Below are positions 10,015 to 19,013 of a stretch of 59,479 nt of DNA, one piece after another (position 1 is the first letter of the stretch; every line of letters begins with the position of its first letter). A model generated the notes under the pieces. That model was given only the letters and a program-made list of their open reading frames with translations. It searched no databases and had not been told where the DNA came from. Both the position numbers and the translations under genes were made by a program. This DNA is from an uncultured bacterium (GTDB lineage: Bacteria > Cyanobacteriota > Vampirovibrionia > Gastranaerophilales > Gastranaerophilaceae): positions 1 through 59,479 of the forward strand of contig CAJMSH010000009.1 of the NCBI GenBank assembly GCA_905216055.1, written 5' to 3'.

Positions 10015-10464
10015 TTAAATACTTTCTAATTCCAGTAATTTTTGCTTGATTTCAACTCCACCTGAATAACCTGTCAAATTGTTATTTGTGCCTACTACTC
10101 TATGGCATGGAATTATTATAACAATCGGATTTTTGTTGTTTGCCATTCCGACAGCTCTGCACGCTTTTTCGTTTCCTATTCTTTGTGCAATATCTTTATA
10201 AGTTACGGTTTGTCCGTATGGGATTTTTAAAAGTTCTTCCCAAACACGTTTTTGAAAATTTGTTCCTTTAGGTAAAATTGGAATATCAAAAGTTTTTCTT
10301 TTTTTATTTAAGAATTCCTCTAATTCCAGATAAGTCTTTTTTATTAGAGGAGTTTCTTCTTTTTGAGCTTTTAATTCTTTAAATGAAATATTTGTTATGA
10401 AGCCATCATCTTCAGCTATATAAATTTTACCTAAAATGGTTAAATTATAAGGATAATATCGCAA
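10015..10464 (-). CDS. ogt: Methylated-DNA--protein-cysteine methyltransferase
   Basis: A 149-residue suicide DNA repair protein that moves the methyl group from O6-methylguanine to its own cysteine. The active-site motif PCHRV is present with Cys120. The upstream helix-turn-helix has the arginine finger in ACRAVG (101-106). YGQTVTYKDIA is the usual lead-in to the DNA-binding domain. The length fits the Ogt type without an AdaA domain. The start is TTG 10464, five bases past the DedA stop codon, so the two genes are very likely co-transcribed with DedA first. Confidence 0.93.
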   Translation of the reverse strand: MRYYPYNLTILGKIYIAEDDGFITNISFKELKAQKEETPLIKKTYLELEEFLNKKRKTFDIPILPKGTNFQKRVWEELLKIPYGQTVTYKDIAQRIGNEKACRAVGMANNKNPIVIIIPCHRVVGTNNNLTGYSGGVEIKQKLLELESI

Positions 10465-10468
10465 TATT

Positions 10469-11095
10469 TTATGATTCCTTTAAATGTTTTACATGTTTGT
10501 AAACGTATAAAATTCCCAAAACTGCAAAAATTGCAACTATTGCTATATCAAATTTATGCCAAATATGTTTGAAGGCTTCCATATTTTGGCCCATTTTTAC
10601 TCCGACATATACAAGTACATAGCTCCATACAAGTGAACCTAAAAATGTTAGTGTAAAGAATATTCTTTTTTTAGCTTTTAAAATGCCTGCCGGAAGTGAT
10701 ATAAAAGTTCTTACAACAGGAAGCATTCTGCATAAGAAAAATGCCCAGTCTCCGTATTTCTCAACCCATTTGTCAGCTTCTTCAAGATCTTTATGTGATA
10801 CAAGAAAGTATTTCCCGTATTTTTCAACGAATTTTCTTCCGCCAAAGTATCCCAGATAATATGATGGAATTGAGCCAAGTACGCATCCGAATGCTCCGGC
10901 TATTGCTGCAACATGAAAATTCATTTCTCCTTTACTCACAATGTATCCGGCAAAAGGCAAAATAGCTTCACTTGGTAACGGGATATTGCATGATTCAATT
11001 GCCATCAATAAGCTTATACCTAAAGGGCCCATTGCGGTAATCATATATTCTATAAAATTAACTAAATGTCCTAAAATTGTATTTATAAATTCCAT
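10469..11095 (-). CDS. DedA family membrane protein
   Basis: A 208-residue integral membrane protein with the DedA/VTT core: an N-terminal hydrophobic helix, SCNIPLPSEAILPFAGY (about 35-51), the GxxxG-rich YYLGYFGGRKFVEKYG segment, and FLCRMLPVVRTFISLPAG (about 121-138), which carries the conserved R-x3-R-x4-G re-entrant signature. DedA proteins act in membrane homeostasis, and several are undecaprenyl-phosphate or phospholipid flippases. A GAGAGGG ribosome binding site precedes ATG 11095. It leads a two-gene unit with ogt. Confidence 0.9.
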   Translation of the reverse strand: MEFINTILGHLVNFIEYMITAMGPLGISLLMAIESCNIPLPSEAILPFAGYIVSKGEMNFHVAAIAGAFGCVLGSIPSYYLGYFGGRKFVEKYGKYFLVSHKDLEEADKWVEKYGDWAFFLCRMLPVVRTFISLPAGILKAKKRIFFTLTFLGSLVWSYVLVYVGVKMGQNMEAFKHIWHKFDIAIVAIFAVLGILYVYKHVKHLKES

Positions 11096-11193
11096 AATCC
11101 CTCTCTCTTTTCTATATTTTTATTTTAGCAAAAACACTATATTTTTGTTAAATATTAACAAGATTATTAACATCTTTGATTTTTTATAAAGAA

Positions 11194-11225
11194 AACAAAA
11201 AAAAAGAGGTTGAATTATCAACCTC
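11194..11225 (-). terminator. Terminator of the Met/Gly-rich protein gene
   Basis: GAGGTTGA (11206-11213) pairs with TCAACCTC (11218-11225). Read on the minus strand the stem is followed by nine T. Confidence 0.85.
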
Positions 11226-11269
11226 ATCACACACACTTTTCACACATAATTTAGAGTTTAAAATTTTTA

Positions 11270-12100
11270 TTATTTGTTTTGGCTCATACCGATTGCTGCT
11301 GCAATTGCTGCGCCGCCTCCGATAAATGCTGTTACAATTGGAATCTTTTTCAAACCTTTCAGTAATCCTTTGAAAATACCTTTAGCTGCTATGAGTGCTG
11401 TGCCTCCAAATACAGCTCCACCGACTGCATTACCAATAATTTTCTTTGTCTTTTCTTTTCTACCAACAGGTTGACCTGTTATTTCTGCAATGTTTTCTTC
11501 TGCTGTTTTGTTATCTGCTAAGCCAAAAGTTACAGTTTGTAAGAATCCTTGAGTAAATGAACCTCTGCCATATTGTCTTATATCATCAGTTATTGATACT
11601 CCAGTTACTTGTTTGTACAGTGTTGATGCTCTGTTTGAAATTTCTTCCTCAGATGCTCCTGGGTACATACTTTTTACGCTATTTTTAAATTTTTGATATG
11701 ATTGAATAATTTGTTCTTGTTCATTATTCATAATTCTTTCATGAAGATATGAAGCTTGTTTTGCAATACCTTCCATTGGCGAATTTAGTGTTAAATCAGC
11801 ATCTCGCCATTTTTGCTGCTGTCTGACTTGAGAATTTATCATAAAATCTTGATACTTATCATAGTTTTTATAATAATCTTCATAGCTTCCTGAGCCCATT
11901 CCCATTGGAGGCATAATTGGATACATTCCCATTCCCATTCCAGAACCAAATATGCTTCCGTTCATACTCATCATCGGATTTGTGTAGAACCCAAGAGGTG
12001 AATACATATCTAAACCTGTTAAGTCATTTAATGCTACTTGGTTATTGTACATATTGGGAAACATTCCGTACATATTTGCAGCCATATTGAAGTCTGCCAT
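11270..12100 (-). CDS. Uncharacterised Met/Gly-rich protein with C-terminal hydrophobic pair
   Basis: A 276-residue protein I do not recognise. Residues 1-80 are rich in Met, Gly, Asn and Tyr, with MGMGMYP and MPPMGMG runs. Residues 85-165 look helical and charged. The C-terminus has two Gly/Ala-rich hydrophobic segments (about 226-244 and 254-270) joined by a Lys-rich link, which could form a membrane hairpin. There is no signal peptide. GGAGGT lies 8-9 nt before ATG 12100 and a strong terminator follows, so it is a well-expressed single-gene unit. It is probably lineage-specific. Confidence 0.75.
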   Translation of the reverse strand: MADFNMAANMYGMFPNMYNNQVALNDLTGLDMYSPLGFYTNPMMSMNGSIFGSGMGMGMYPIMPPMGMGSGSYEDYYKNYDKYQDFMINSQVRQQQKWRDADLTLNSPMEGIAKQASYLHERIMNNEQEQIIQSYQKFKNSVKSMYPGASEEEISNRASTLYKQVTGVSITDDIRQYGRGSFTQGFLQTVTFGLADNKTAEENIAEITGQPVGRKEKTKKIIGNAVGGAVFGGTALIAAKGIFKGLLKGLKKIPIVTAFIGGGAAIAAAIGMSQNK

Positions 12101-12264
12101 AACCTAACCTCCAAATTGATTTATTAACCTACCTTACTTATATAAAAACTTTTTGTATTTTAAAATTGCGTTTTGGAACAATTTTATGTTACAATTTCGT
12201 AACAATAGTGTATTGCGAAATATGTTTAACAAGTGTAAAATTGTTTTATAATGAGGTATAGCAG

Positions 12265-13383
12265 GTGAAAAAGTTTTTTTCGGCACTATTTACAATATTA
12301 GTAATCGCGGCATTAGGTGCGCTTGTATATTTACATCCTGCTTTTTTTGAAACTCAGTTAGATAAAGTTAGATCTGTTTATTATGTGCATAAGGGGGATA
12401 AGGCTTTAAGAAAATTGAAAGTTCAAAAAGCTATCAATTATTATACCCGAGCTGTACAGTTATTCCCGGGACATTATGGTGCCTGGTATAATTTAGGTAA
12501 TCTTTATGTATTATATGAAGATTATTACTCTGCAGTTGATGCTTATGAAAAGGCATTTGAATATAACCCTAAAATGATTGTTGCAAGAATGAATTATGGT
12601 ATTGTTTCTGCTGAAAAACTTGGAGATTTTGATGGCGCAATTAATCAGTATGATGAAATTCTAAAGACTAAAAGACATCTTTTATCAATTCCTTTTGTTT
12701 ACAGTAACAGAAAAAGTTATAAGGTAAATAAGGGCTTGGCTTATTATAATAAAGGTGTTGCATATAAACAAAAATCAATTTATCTTGATGATGAATGGGA
12801 ATTAAGACGTCAATATTTATTAAAGGCTATGGAATCTTATAAAGAGGCTTGTAAAATTCTGAAAAAAGATTATGATGCTCGTTATAATTTGGCTTTAACC
12901 TATCATCTTTTAGGGGATTATAAAGAAGCAGGTTTGTCTTATTGTAAAGCAATTGAGCTTAATCCGATGAATTATGAAGCTCACTATAATTTAGCAATTT
13001 TGTTAAGACATTTGAAATACTACAAGGAATCTTTAGATGAATTGGAAAAGGCAACAACTTTAATTGCAAATTATGGCGGGAAAAATACTGCATCAAGACA
13101 GCGTTATGTGTTTGATGTCATGAATGACGTTACCAGAACTATTCTTGCAAACTCAAGCAGTGATTTGATTGAAAAAATATCAGAAGATGATAAGTCAAAT
13201 ATTGAAAATCCGACTGTTACTTATGTTAACGGGAAATTGGTTTATACAGATGATTTAGATAATGCTATTATAAAAAATTTAAGAGTTTGTGCGGCAAAGA
13301 AAATTTTTGAAGAAGACTTTGACGATGAATACAGTGAATTTGATGATGTAAGATATAATGTTCACGTTCCTGGTGTTGAATAA
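12265..13383 (+). CDS. Membrane-anchored TPR protein
   Basis: A 372-residue protein starting at GTG 12265 with GAGG at 12253-12256. An N-terminal hydrophobic segment (about 4-28) serves as an anchor or uncleaved signal. Several tetratricopeptide repeats follow, seen as YNLGNLYVLYEDYYSAVDAY, YNLALTYHLLGDYKEAGLSY and YNLAILLRHLKYYKESLDEL with typical Gly/Ala/Pro spacing. The last 80 residues are acidic and not repeat-like. TPR domains are protein-binding scaffolds. The partner is not indicated by the neighbours. Confidence 0.88.
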   Translation: MKKFFSALFTILVIAALGALVYLHPAFFETQLDKVRSVYYVHKGDKALRKLKVQKAINYYTRAVQLFPGHYGAWYNLGNLYVLYEDYYSAVDAYEKAFEYNPKMIVARMNYGIVSAEKLGDFDGAINQYDEILKTKRHLLSIPFVYSNRKSYKVNKGLAYYNKGVAYKQKSIYLDDEWELRRQYLLKAMESYKEACKILKKDYDARYNLALTYHLLGDYKEAGLSYCKAIELNPMNYEAHYNLAILLRHLKYYKESLDELEKATTLIANYGGKNTASRQRYVFDVMNDVTRTILANSSSDLIEKISEDDKSNIENPTVTYVNGKLVYTDDLDNAIIKNLRVCAAKKIFEEDFDDEYSEFDDVRYNVHVPGVE

Positions 13384-13394
13384 AGTTATTTTAC

Positions 13395-14240
13395 TTATCC
13401 TTTAACAGCACCTTCGTTTTCTCCTGAAATGAAATATCTTTGCATTGCTAAGAAAAATATTAAAATAGGAATTGTAGATAGAATTGATCCTGCTGCAATA
13501 AATCTCCAATTTGAACTGAACATTCCTTGAAGGTTATTTACTCCTACCGGCAGTGTGTACATTGTCTCTTTTGTAAGTACGATACTTGGCCATAAAAATT
13601 CACCCCAAGATCCGATAAATGTGAAAATTGCAAGAACAGCAAGCGATGGTTTTACCATTGGCATTAAGACTTTCCAAAATACTTGCCATACGTTACATCC
13701 ATCAACAATTGCGGCTTCCTCCATCTCTTTTGGTACTCCTAAAAATGCTTGGCGCATAAGAAATATTCCAAATGCGTTTACTGCAAAAGGCATAATTAAC
13801 CCGACAAATCCTGCAAAATTATTTACACTGTCAACCAAATGAAGTTTTAGTGTAATAAGATATACTGGAAGCATTATTGCCTGAAACGGAATCATAATTG
13901 TTGCAAGAACTGCAAAAAATGTGATTTTTTTACCCTTAAATTCCATTCTTGCAAGCGGATAACCAGCCATTGCAGAAAGAATTAAATTGAGAATTACAGT
14001 GCCGCCAGCAACAATCATACTATTTATAAAATATCCTATAAAATCAACTTTGTCCCATACTCCGCTATAATTTGCCCAAGTAAAATCTTGAGGAATAATC
14101 TGCGGTGGGTAGGCAAAAATATTTTCGCTATTCCCTTTTAAAGAAGTGGATATTAACCATATAAACGGAAATATTGATAAAAGCGAAACTGCTATTAATA
14201 TAATATGTGCATATAAGTTTTTAAATTTTATTCCTTTCAA
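13395..14240 (-). CDS. Carbohydrate ABC transporter permease (MalG/UgpE type)
   Basis: A 281-residue inner-membrane protein with six predicted helices. The EAA loop that contacts the ATPase reads EEAAIVDGCNVWQVFWKVLMP (about 180-200). The N-terminus (FPFIWLISTSLKGN) is typical of the second permease of CUT1 sugar importers. The start is TTG 14240 with AAAGG 8 nt upstream. The preceding permease gene ends 16 bases before it, so the two form an operon. No solute-binding protein or ATPase gene is adjacent. Malto-oligosaccharide, glycerol-3-phosphate and other sugars are all possible substrates. Confidence 0.92.
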   Translation of the reverse strand: MKGIKFKNLYAHIILIAVSLLSIFPFIWLISTSLKGNSENIFAYPPQIIPQDFTWANYSGVWDKVDFIGYFINSMIVAGGTVILNLILSAMAGYPLARMEFKGKKITFFAVLATIMIPFQAIMLPVYLITLKLHLVDSVNNFAGFVGLIMPFAVNAFGIFLMRQAFLGVPKEMEEAAIVDGCNVWQVFWKVLMPMVKPSLAVLAIFTFIGSWGEFLWPSIVLTKETMYTLPVGVNNLQGMFSSNWRFIAAGSILSTIPILIFFLAMQRYFISGENEGAVKG

Positions 14241-14256
14241 AATTTAAACCTTTCAA

Positions 14257-15129
14257 TTAAATTTGATATTTGTTTCTTTCAAAACATAAAATGTTGATTA
14301 GTGAGAACACCATTACAATTACAAGAAGAACAACTGCCATAGCAGATGCAAAGCCTAAATCAAGGTTTTCAAAAGCTCTTTCATAAATGTAATAAACAAT
14401 TGTTTTGCTTGAATTTAAAGGGCCACCTTTTGTCATAACATAGATTTCTGCAAAAACCTTCATTGCAGATATTGCACTGATTGTTGTAACAAGTGCGATA
14501 GTCGGCATTATATGAGGAACCGTAACGGTTAAATGTTTTGTTAAAAAGTTTGCACCATCGATATCACAGGCTTCATAAAGCTCTTTTGGAACACTCATTA
14601 AAGCCGCAAGATAGATTATCATATAATATCCGATACCCTTCCAAATAGTTACGATAATAACTGAATATAATGCAAAATTCGGATCAGTAAGCCAGCCGAT
14701 AGGTTCAAATCCTAGTTTGGTGACAAGATAATTTAAAATCCCCTGATCTGCATAAAGCCACTTAAAAGCTATTGCTGCAACAACTATTGATACAATAACA
14801 GGAAGATAAATTAATATTTTATATAAGGTTACTCCTCTAATTTTTTGGTTGATTAATATCGCTAAAAACAGTGGAAATATTGCAAGAATAGGTACAGCAA
14901 TAAAAAGATATAAAAATGTGTTCCACATAACTTTATAAAAAATAGGGTTGTGAAATAAATTTATATAGTTTTGAAGCCCCACAAATTCTGCTTGATAAAT
15001 ATTGTTTGAATAATCAAGAAAACTTAGTAAAAAAGTTTGAAAAAATGGTATAAAAAAGAATATTACAAGCACAACTGCTGCCGGCAATAAAAATAAATAA
15101 GGTGCGTATTTGCCATAATATTTAAACAT
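14257..15129 (-). CDS. Carbohydrate ABC transporter permease (MalF/UgpA type)
   Basis: A 290-residue permease pairing with the downstream one. It has an N-terminal helix, then FFQTFLLSFLDYSNN, and an EAA loop LYEACDIDGANFLTKHLTVTVP (about 185-206). VYYIYERAFENLDLGFASAMAVVL is the usual last-helix signature of MalF-type permeases in the CUT1 family. There is no ribosome binding site before ATG 15129. A good promoter (TTGACC, 17 nt, CATAAT) ends 6 nt before the ATG, so translation is probably leaderless. Confidence 0.92.
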   Translation of the reverse strand: MFKYYGKYAPYLFLLPAAVVLVIFFFIPFFQTFLLSFLDYSNNIYQAEFVGLQNYINLFHNPIFYKVMWNTFLYLFIAVPILAIFPLFLAILINQKIRGVTLYKILIYLPVIVSIVVAAIAFKWLYADQGILNYLVTKLGFEPIGWLTDPNFALYSVIIVTIWKGIGYYMIIYLAALMSVPKELYEACDIDGANFLTKHLTVTVPHIMPTIALVTTISAISAMKVFAEIYVMTKGGPLNSSKTIVYYIYERAFENLDLGFASAMAVVLLVIVMVFSLINILCFERNKYQI

Positions 15130-15164
15130 AGCTTAATTATGACATCATTTTGATTAACGGTCAA
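15130..15164 (-). promoter_or_regulatory. Promoter of the permease operon, leaderless type
   Basis: On the minus strand: TTGACC (15164-15159), a 17-nt spacer, CATAAT (15141-15136), six bases, then ATG at 15129. This would place the transcription start at or next to the start codon. It is the best -35 match among the leaderless candidates in the window. Confidence 0.6.
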
Positions 15165-15186
15165 GATTTGAATAATATTTAAAATA

Positions 15187-15215
15187 TTGTAATTATAATG
15201 AAAATATTGTATAAT
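15187..15215 (+). promoter_or_regulatory. Promoter of the pilin-like gene
   Basis: TTGTAA (15187-15192), a 17-nt spacer and TATAAT (15210-15215), with GGAG at 15234 and ATG at 15247. Confidence 0.55.
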
Positions 15216-15246
15216 AATATTAGTTATAGTATTGGAGAGTTTTTAT

Positions 15247-15945
15247 ATGAAAAAATTTGTTGCTTTTACGTTGGCTGAAGTATTGGTTACATTAGGTATT
15301 ATCGGTGTCGTTTCTGCAATGACAATTCCAACATTAATGCAAAATCATCAAAGAAAAACTTATGTAACTCAGCTTAATCAAGTTTATAATTTATTATCTC
15401 AGGCTTTTGTCAGTTATATGAATGATAAAAATGCTTTAAATCTTCATGAAGCAGGGCTTACTTCTTCTAATGAAATTAAAAATTTTATGAATACCTATTT
15501 TAAAGTTGTAAAATCTTGTACTAATTTTACAGATTGTTTTTATGATGGAACATATAAAAATATGAATGGTTCTGATTTATCCAATGGTAGTTATTGGCCG
15601 GGTAGTTCAAATGCTCCTTGTTTTGTAATAGCAAATGGTGCTTCTTTGTGTTTGGAAAATTCTAAATATCATACTACCTATGGACATATTACAATTGATA
15701 TTAACGGAAAAGCTGGCCCAAATGTAGCTGGACGTGATTTGTATTTCGTATCTTATTATAAAGACGGTTCTATTGATGAAGATGGTATTCCTCCTGAATG
15801 CAGAACTTCCGGTACATCATGCGGATCTGGTAAAACCAATCCGAAAGATGTTAGAGCTGCAATCGGAGCTTCTTGTGCTTCAAGAACTGATGCAAAGGGT
15901 TGCTTTGGCTTAATCGTAAATAATAATTGGGAAATGCCGTATTAA
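15247..15945 (+). CDS. Type IV pilin-like / pseudopilin protein
   Basis: A 232-residue protein with a class III prepilin signal. KKFVA is followed by FTLAEVLVTLGIIGVVSAM, with phenylalanine first and glutamate at +5 of the mature protein, as needed for PilD-type peptidase cleavage and assembly. The C-terminal domain is cysteine-rich, suggesting disulfides (FTDCF, GTSCGSG, GASCASR, KGCFG). ATG 15247 has GGAG 8 bases upstream; an in-frame TTG at 15232 lacks one and would spoil the short basic leader. Related proteins are abundant in Gastranaerophilales (established knowledge). It could be a minor pilin or a pseudopilin. No assembly genes are nearby. Confidence 0.85.
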   Translation: MKKFVAFTLAEVLVTLGIIGVVSAMTIPTLMQNHQRKTYVTQLNQVYNLLSQAFVSYMNDKNALNLHEAGLTSSNEIKNFMNTYFKVVKSCTNFTDCFYDGTYKNMNGSDLSNGSYWPGSSNAPCFVIANGASLCLENSKYHTTYGHITIDINGKAGPNVAGRDLYFVSYYKDGSIDEDGIPPECRTSGTSCGSGKTNPKDVRAAIGASCASRTDAKGCFGLIVNNNWEMPY

Positions 15946-16808
15946 TTTTTGCATCTTGCAAGCCAGATATCACTTACTACATTTTCAAGGACTCGTTTGC
16001 TGACTGATCCTGTCAAAAATCGGTCTAATTTTGTCTTGCTTTTGTAACCCATAACTATTAAATCAATTTCTCTTGTTCTCGCATAATCAATTATTTTTTG
16101 TGCTGGAATACCTGATAATATAGCTGTTTCATCAACATCTTTATTGCAGTTTGTTGTAAGTATCTCTTTGATTTTATCAATGGCTTTTGCTGCGTATATC
16201 TGTTGCTGTTTTTGAATATCAAGAAGCCAATTTGTATCTAATGTTCCGTCAAGAAATAAAAAATTCGGATCTTCATTTACCATACAAATATGTATTTCTT
16301 TATCTTCAAAATTTATATTGGGAATTATTTTATTCATAATATCTAAAGAACAAAGAGAGCCATCTGTTGTTAGTAAGATTTTTTTACATTTATTTTCTTC
16401 TTTTGAAATATAATCGGATATTTCGCTGTTATTTATAATTGCCTGAGATACAGAACCTAACCATTTTTGCATTCCTTTTTTGCCGTGAGAACCCATAAGG
16501 ATTAAGTCATAATCTTTTTTATCCGCTTGCTCGATTATTCCCTCTATTGCAGAACCGCAACTTTTTATTTGTTCTCCGTTTTGCATTTGTAATTTATTAA
16601 TTTCTTCTTTTGCATAATTTAAAACACTATCTGCCATATTGGCGCATGAATATGAAAAATTCTCATCCTCAATATTTATTTCATCTGGTAAAAATGACCA
16701 ATCTATTACGCATATTGTATCTATTTCGGCCTTTTTTACCCAGTGCGATATGTTTTTTAGAGCATTAAAACTTATTTTTGAGCCGTCTGTACAGAATAAT
16801 ATTTTCAT
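15942..16808 (-). CDS. Tandem universal stress protein (UspA family)
   Basis: A 288-residue protein made of two Usp domains, each about 140 residues. Both end in the ATP-binding pattern: DLILMGSHGKKGMQKWLGSVSQ near 115-136 and DLIVMGYKSKTKLDRFLTGSVS near 255-276, which match G-2x-G-9x-G(S/T) closely in the first and less so in the second. Universal stress proteins bind ATP or AMP and act in stress tolerance. A GGAG site precedes ATG 16808. The stop codon overlaps that of the convergent pilin-like gene by 4 bases. Confidence 0.9.
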   Translation of the reverse strand: MKILFCTDGSKISFNALKNISHWVKKAEIDTICVIDWSFLPDEINIEDENFSYSCANMADSVLNYAKEEINKLQMQNGEQIKSCGSAIEGIIEQADKKDYDLILMGSHGKKGMQKWLGSVSQAIINNSEISDYISKEENKCKKILLTTDGSLCSLDIMNKIIPNINFEDKEIHICMVNEDPNFLFLDGTLDTNWLLDIQKQQQIYAAKAIDKIKEILTTNCNKDVDETAILSGIPAQKIIDYARTREIDLIVMGYKSKTKLDRFLTGSVSKRVLENVVSDIWLARCKN

Positions 16809-16947
16809 ATATTTTCTCCTTTATTAAAATTAAATTGCTCCAATAAATATAATTTATGTTAAGGAAAATTACATTGTCTGGTATTCTATATTTTTTTCTG
16901 CTATTATATTTTTAGGGAAATGTTTTTGATAGGAATATGTTATAGTT

Positions 16948-17565
16948 ATGACAGCAAAACAAAATGTTCAGCAAAAGATAAATTTAAGAGATTATAAAGA
17001 TTTAATTGAAACGATTGCAAAAGTTGAGTATCAGAAGTTTTCAAATTCTCATCTTATTGAATTGCCTGAGCTTATTAATATCGGAAATCACACTTTATAT
17101 ATATTATTCAAAAATCATTCTCCTGAAAATTACAACAATACTTATCTTTCAACAGCTATAAAGTGGGCTATCAGAAACGAAGTCAGACGTCGTTATAAAT
17201 GGTATTCTTTGAAAAACAGAAAACTTAGAGCTGCTGAAGAAAATGATAATCTTAGAGAAGAAGTTTATAAAACAATTTTATCAATAGATGAAATGCAAGA
17301 CGCAGAAGTTCCTATTCAGATTAAAGCTGAAGATAAAACTCCTGAAGAATGTATTGAATTATCTGAACTTAAGGCTGAAATTATAGAATCTATGAAAAAA
17401 CTTCCGCCAAGAGAAAGAGAATTAATTGAATATAAATTCTTTAAAGAAAAAAAATTAAGAGAAATTGCTGAAGAATTTAATATTTCCCAATCACGAATTT
17501 CACGTATTATACAATCAGGATTAGATAAAATTAAGTTGGATTTGAAAAGACAGGGGATTATTTAG
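16948..17565 (+). CDS. Sigma-70 family RNA polymerase sigma factor
   Basis: A 205-residue protein. The C-terminal part is a clear region 4: LPPRERELIEYKFFKEKKL followed by REIAEEFNISQSRISRIIQSGL, a helix-turn-helix that reads the -35 box. The N-terminal half (YLSTAIKWAIRNEVRRRYKW) fits region 2, with a spacer instead of a full region 3. The size fits group 3 (FliA/SigF-like) sigma factors. Its regulon is unknown. There is no ribosome binding site; TATGTT ends 6 nt before ATG 16948, suggesting a leaderless start. The stop codon TAG shares its last base with the GTG start of gcvPB, so the two are translationally coupled. Confidence 0.85.
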   Translation: MTAKQNVQQKINLRDYKDLIETIAKVEYQKFSNSHLIELPELINIGNHTLYILFKNHSPENYNNTYLSTAIKWAIRNEVRRRYKWYSLKNRKLRAAEENDNLREEVYKTILSIDEMQDAEVPIQIKAEDKTPEECIELSELKAEIIESMKKLPPRERELIEYKFFKEKKLREIAEEFNISQSRISRIIQSGLDKIKLDLKRQGII

Positions 17566-18989
17566 TGAAAACTATTTTTGAAAAAAGTAACGGAGTTCAG
17601 GGAATAACTTTAACGGATGAAAAAGAAGACTTGAACTTCTTAAATCAAAGTTTGTTAAGAAAAAATGAAATAGGATTGCCAAGTGTTAGTGAACTAGAGG
17701 CATTGAGACATTACAAAGCACTTTCTGATGAAAATTTTTGTATTGAAAAAGGCTTTTATCCTTTAGGTTCATGCACTATGAAATATAATCCAAAGGTTAA
17801 TGAGCTTTTGGCTTCTCTTGAAAATTTTGTAAATTTACATCCTCTATCTGATGATGTTGATTGTCAAGGCGCTTTGGAATTGATGTATAAATTACAGGAA
17901 GCCTTGAAAAAAGTTACAGGAATGGATGCTGTGACTTTGCAACCCGCTGCAGGAGCTCATGGTGAGCTTACAGGGATGATGATTATAAAAAAATACTTTG
18001 AGGTAAAAGGTGATAAGCGTAAAAAAGTTCTTATCCCTGATTCTGCTCATGGTACAAATCCTGCAAGTGCTCATTTGTGCGGATTTGATATTGTTCCTGT
18101 AAAATCTAACGAAAGAGGACAAGTTGATATTGAAGAATTAAAACGTCTTTTAGACAGTGATGTTGCTGCTATTATGATGACCAACCCTAATACTTTAGGA
18201 TTGTTTGAAGAAAATGTTTTGGAAATTTCAAAATTAATGCATGAAAACGGCTCACTATTGTATTATGACGGAGCTAATTTCAATGCTATTATGGGATATA
18301 CAAATCCGAAATTAATGGGATTTGATGTCGTTCATTTGAATTTGCATAAAACATTTTCAACTCCTCACGGTGGTGGCGGACCTGGTGCCGGCCCTGTTTG
18401 TGTTGTAGAAGATTTAAAAGAATTTTTGCCTGCGCCTTTTATTGATTATGACGGAGAAAAATATTTCAGAAATTACAATATCAAGCATTCAATCGGTAGT
18501 GTTAAAGGTTTTTACGGAAACTTTGGCGTTTTAGTTAGAGCTTATGCTTATATTTTAATGATGGGTGATAACTTAAAAGAGGCTAGTGAAAATGCAGTTT
18601 TAAATGCTAATTATTTAAAAGAAAAATTAAAAGGTGCATATTTATTACCTTATGATGAACCTTGTATGCATGAATTTGTTTTGTCAGGTGAAAAGCAAAA
18701 ACATGAAAATGGGGTTTCTACATTAAATATTGCAAAAGCTTTGATGGATGAAAATACTCATCCGCCAACGGTTTATTTCCCATTAATCGTTCATGAGGCA
18801 ATAATGATTGAACCTACTGAATCTGAAACAAAAGAAGTTTTAGATGAGTTTGTTGAGGCAATGTTGAAGATTGCGCAGGAAGCAAAGACAAATCCTGAAA
18901 AATTAATTTCAGCTCCTCATACAACTCCGGTTAAACGATTGGATGAGACGCTTGCAGCTCGTCATCCGGATTTAAAGTTTGTACAATAA
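17565..18989 (+). CDS. gcvPB: Glycine dehydrogenase (decarboxylating) subunit 2
   Basis: A 474-residue PLP enzyme subunit of the glycine cleavage system. With GcvPA it decarboxylates glycine and passes the aminomethyl group to lipoylated GcvH. The PLP lysine is K262 in HLNLHKTFSTPHGGGGPG. FYPLGSCTMKYNP near the N-terminus and DSAHGTNPASA are also family signatures. The length fits the split two-subunit type rather than the 950-residue fused GcvP. Start GTG 17565 overlaps the sigma factor stop by one base. gcvPA, gcvT and gcvH are not in the window. Confidence 0.95.
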   Translation: MKTIFEKSNGVQGITLTDEKEDLNFLNQSLLRKNEIGLPSVSELEALRHYKALSDENFCIEKGFYPLGSCTMKYNPKVNELLASLENFVNLHPLSDDVDCQGALELMYKLQEALKKVTGMDAVTLQPAAGAHGELTGMMIIKKYFEVKGDKRKKVLIPDSAHGTNPASAHLCGFDIVPVKSNERGQVDIEELKRLLDSDVAAIMMTNPNTLGLFEENVLEISKLMHENGSLLYYDGANFNAIMGYTNPKLMGFDVVHLNLHKTFSTPHGGGGPGAGPVCVVEDLKEFLPAPFIDYDGEKYFRNYNIKHSIGSVKGFYGNFGVLVRAYAYILMMGDNLKEASENAVLNANYLKEKLKGAYLLPYDEPCMHEFVLSGEKQKHENGVSTLNIAKALMDENTHPPTVYFPLIVHEAIMIEPTESETKEVLDEFVEAMLKIAQEAKTNPEKLISAPHTTPVKRLDETLAARHPDLKFVQ

Positions 18990-19013
18990 TAAAGAAAACG
19001 AGAAACAGATAAT

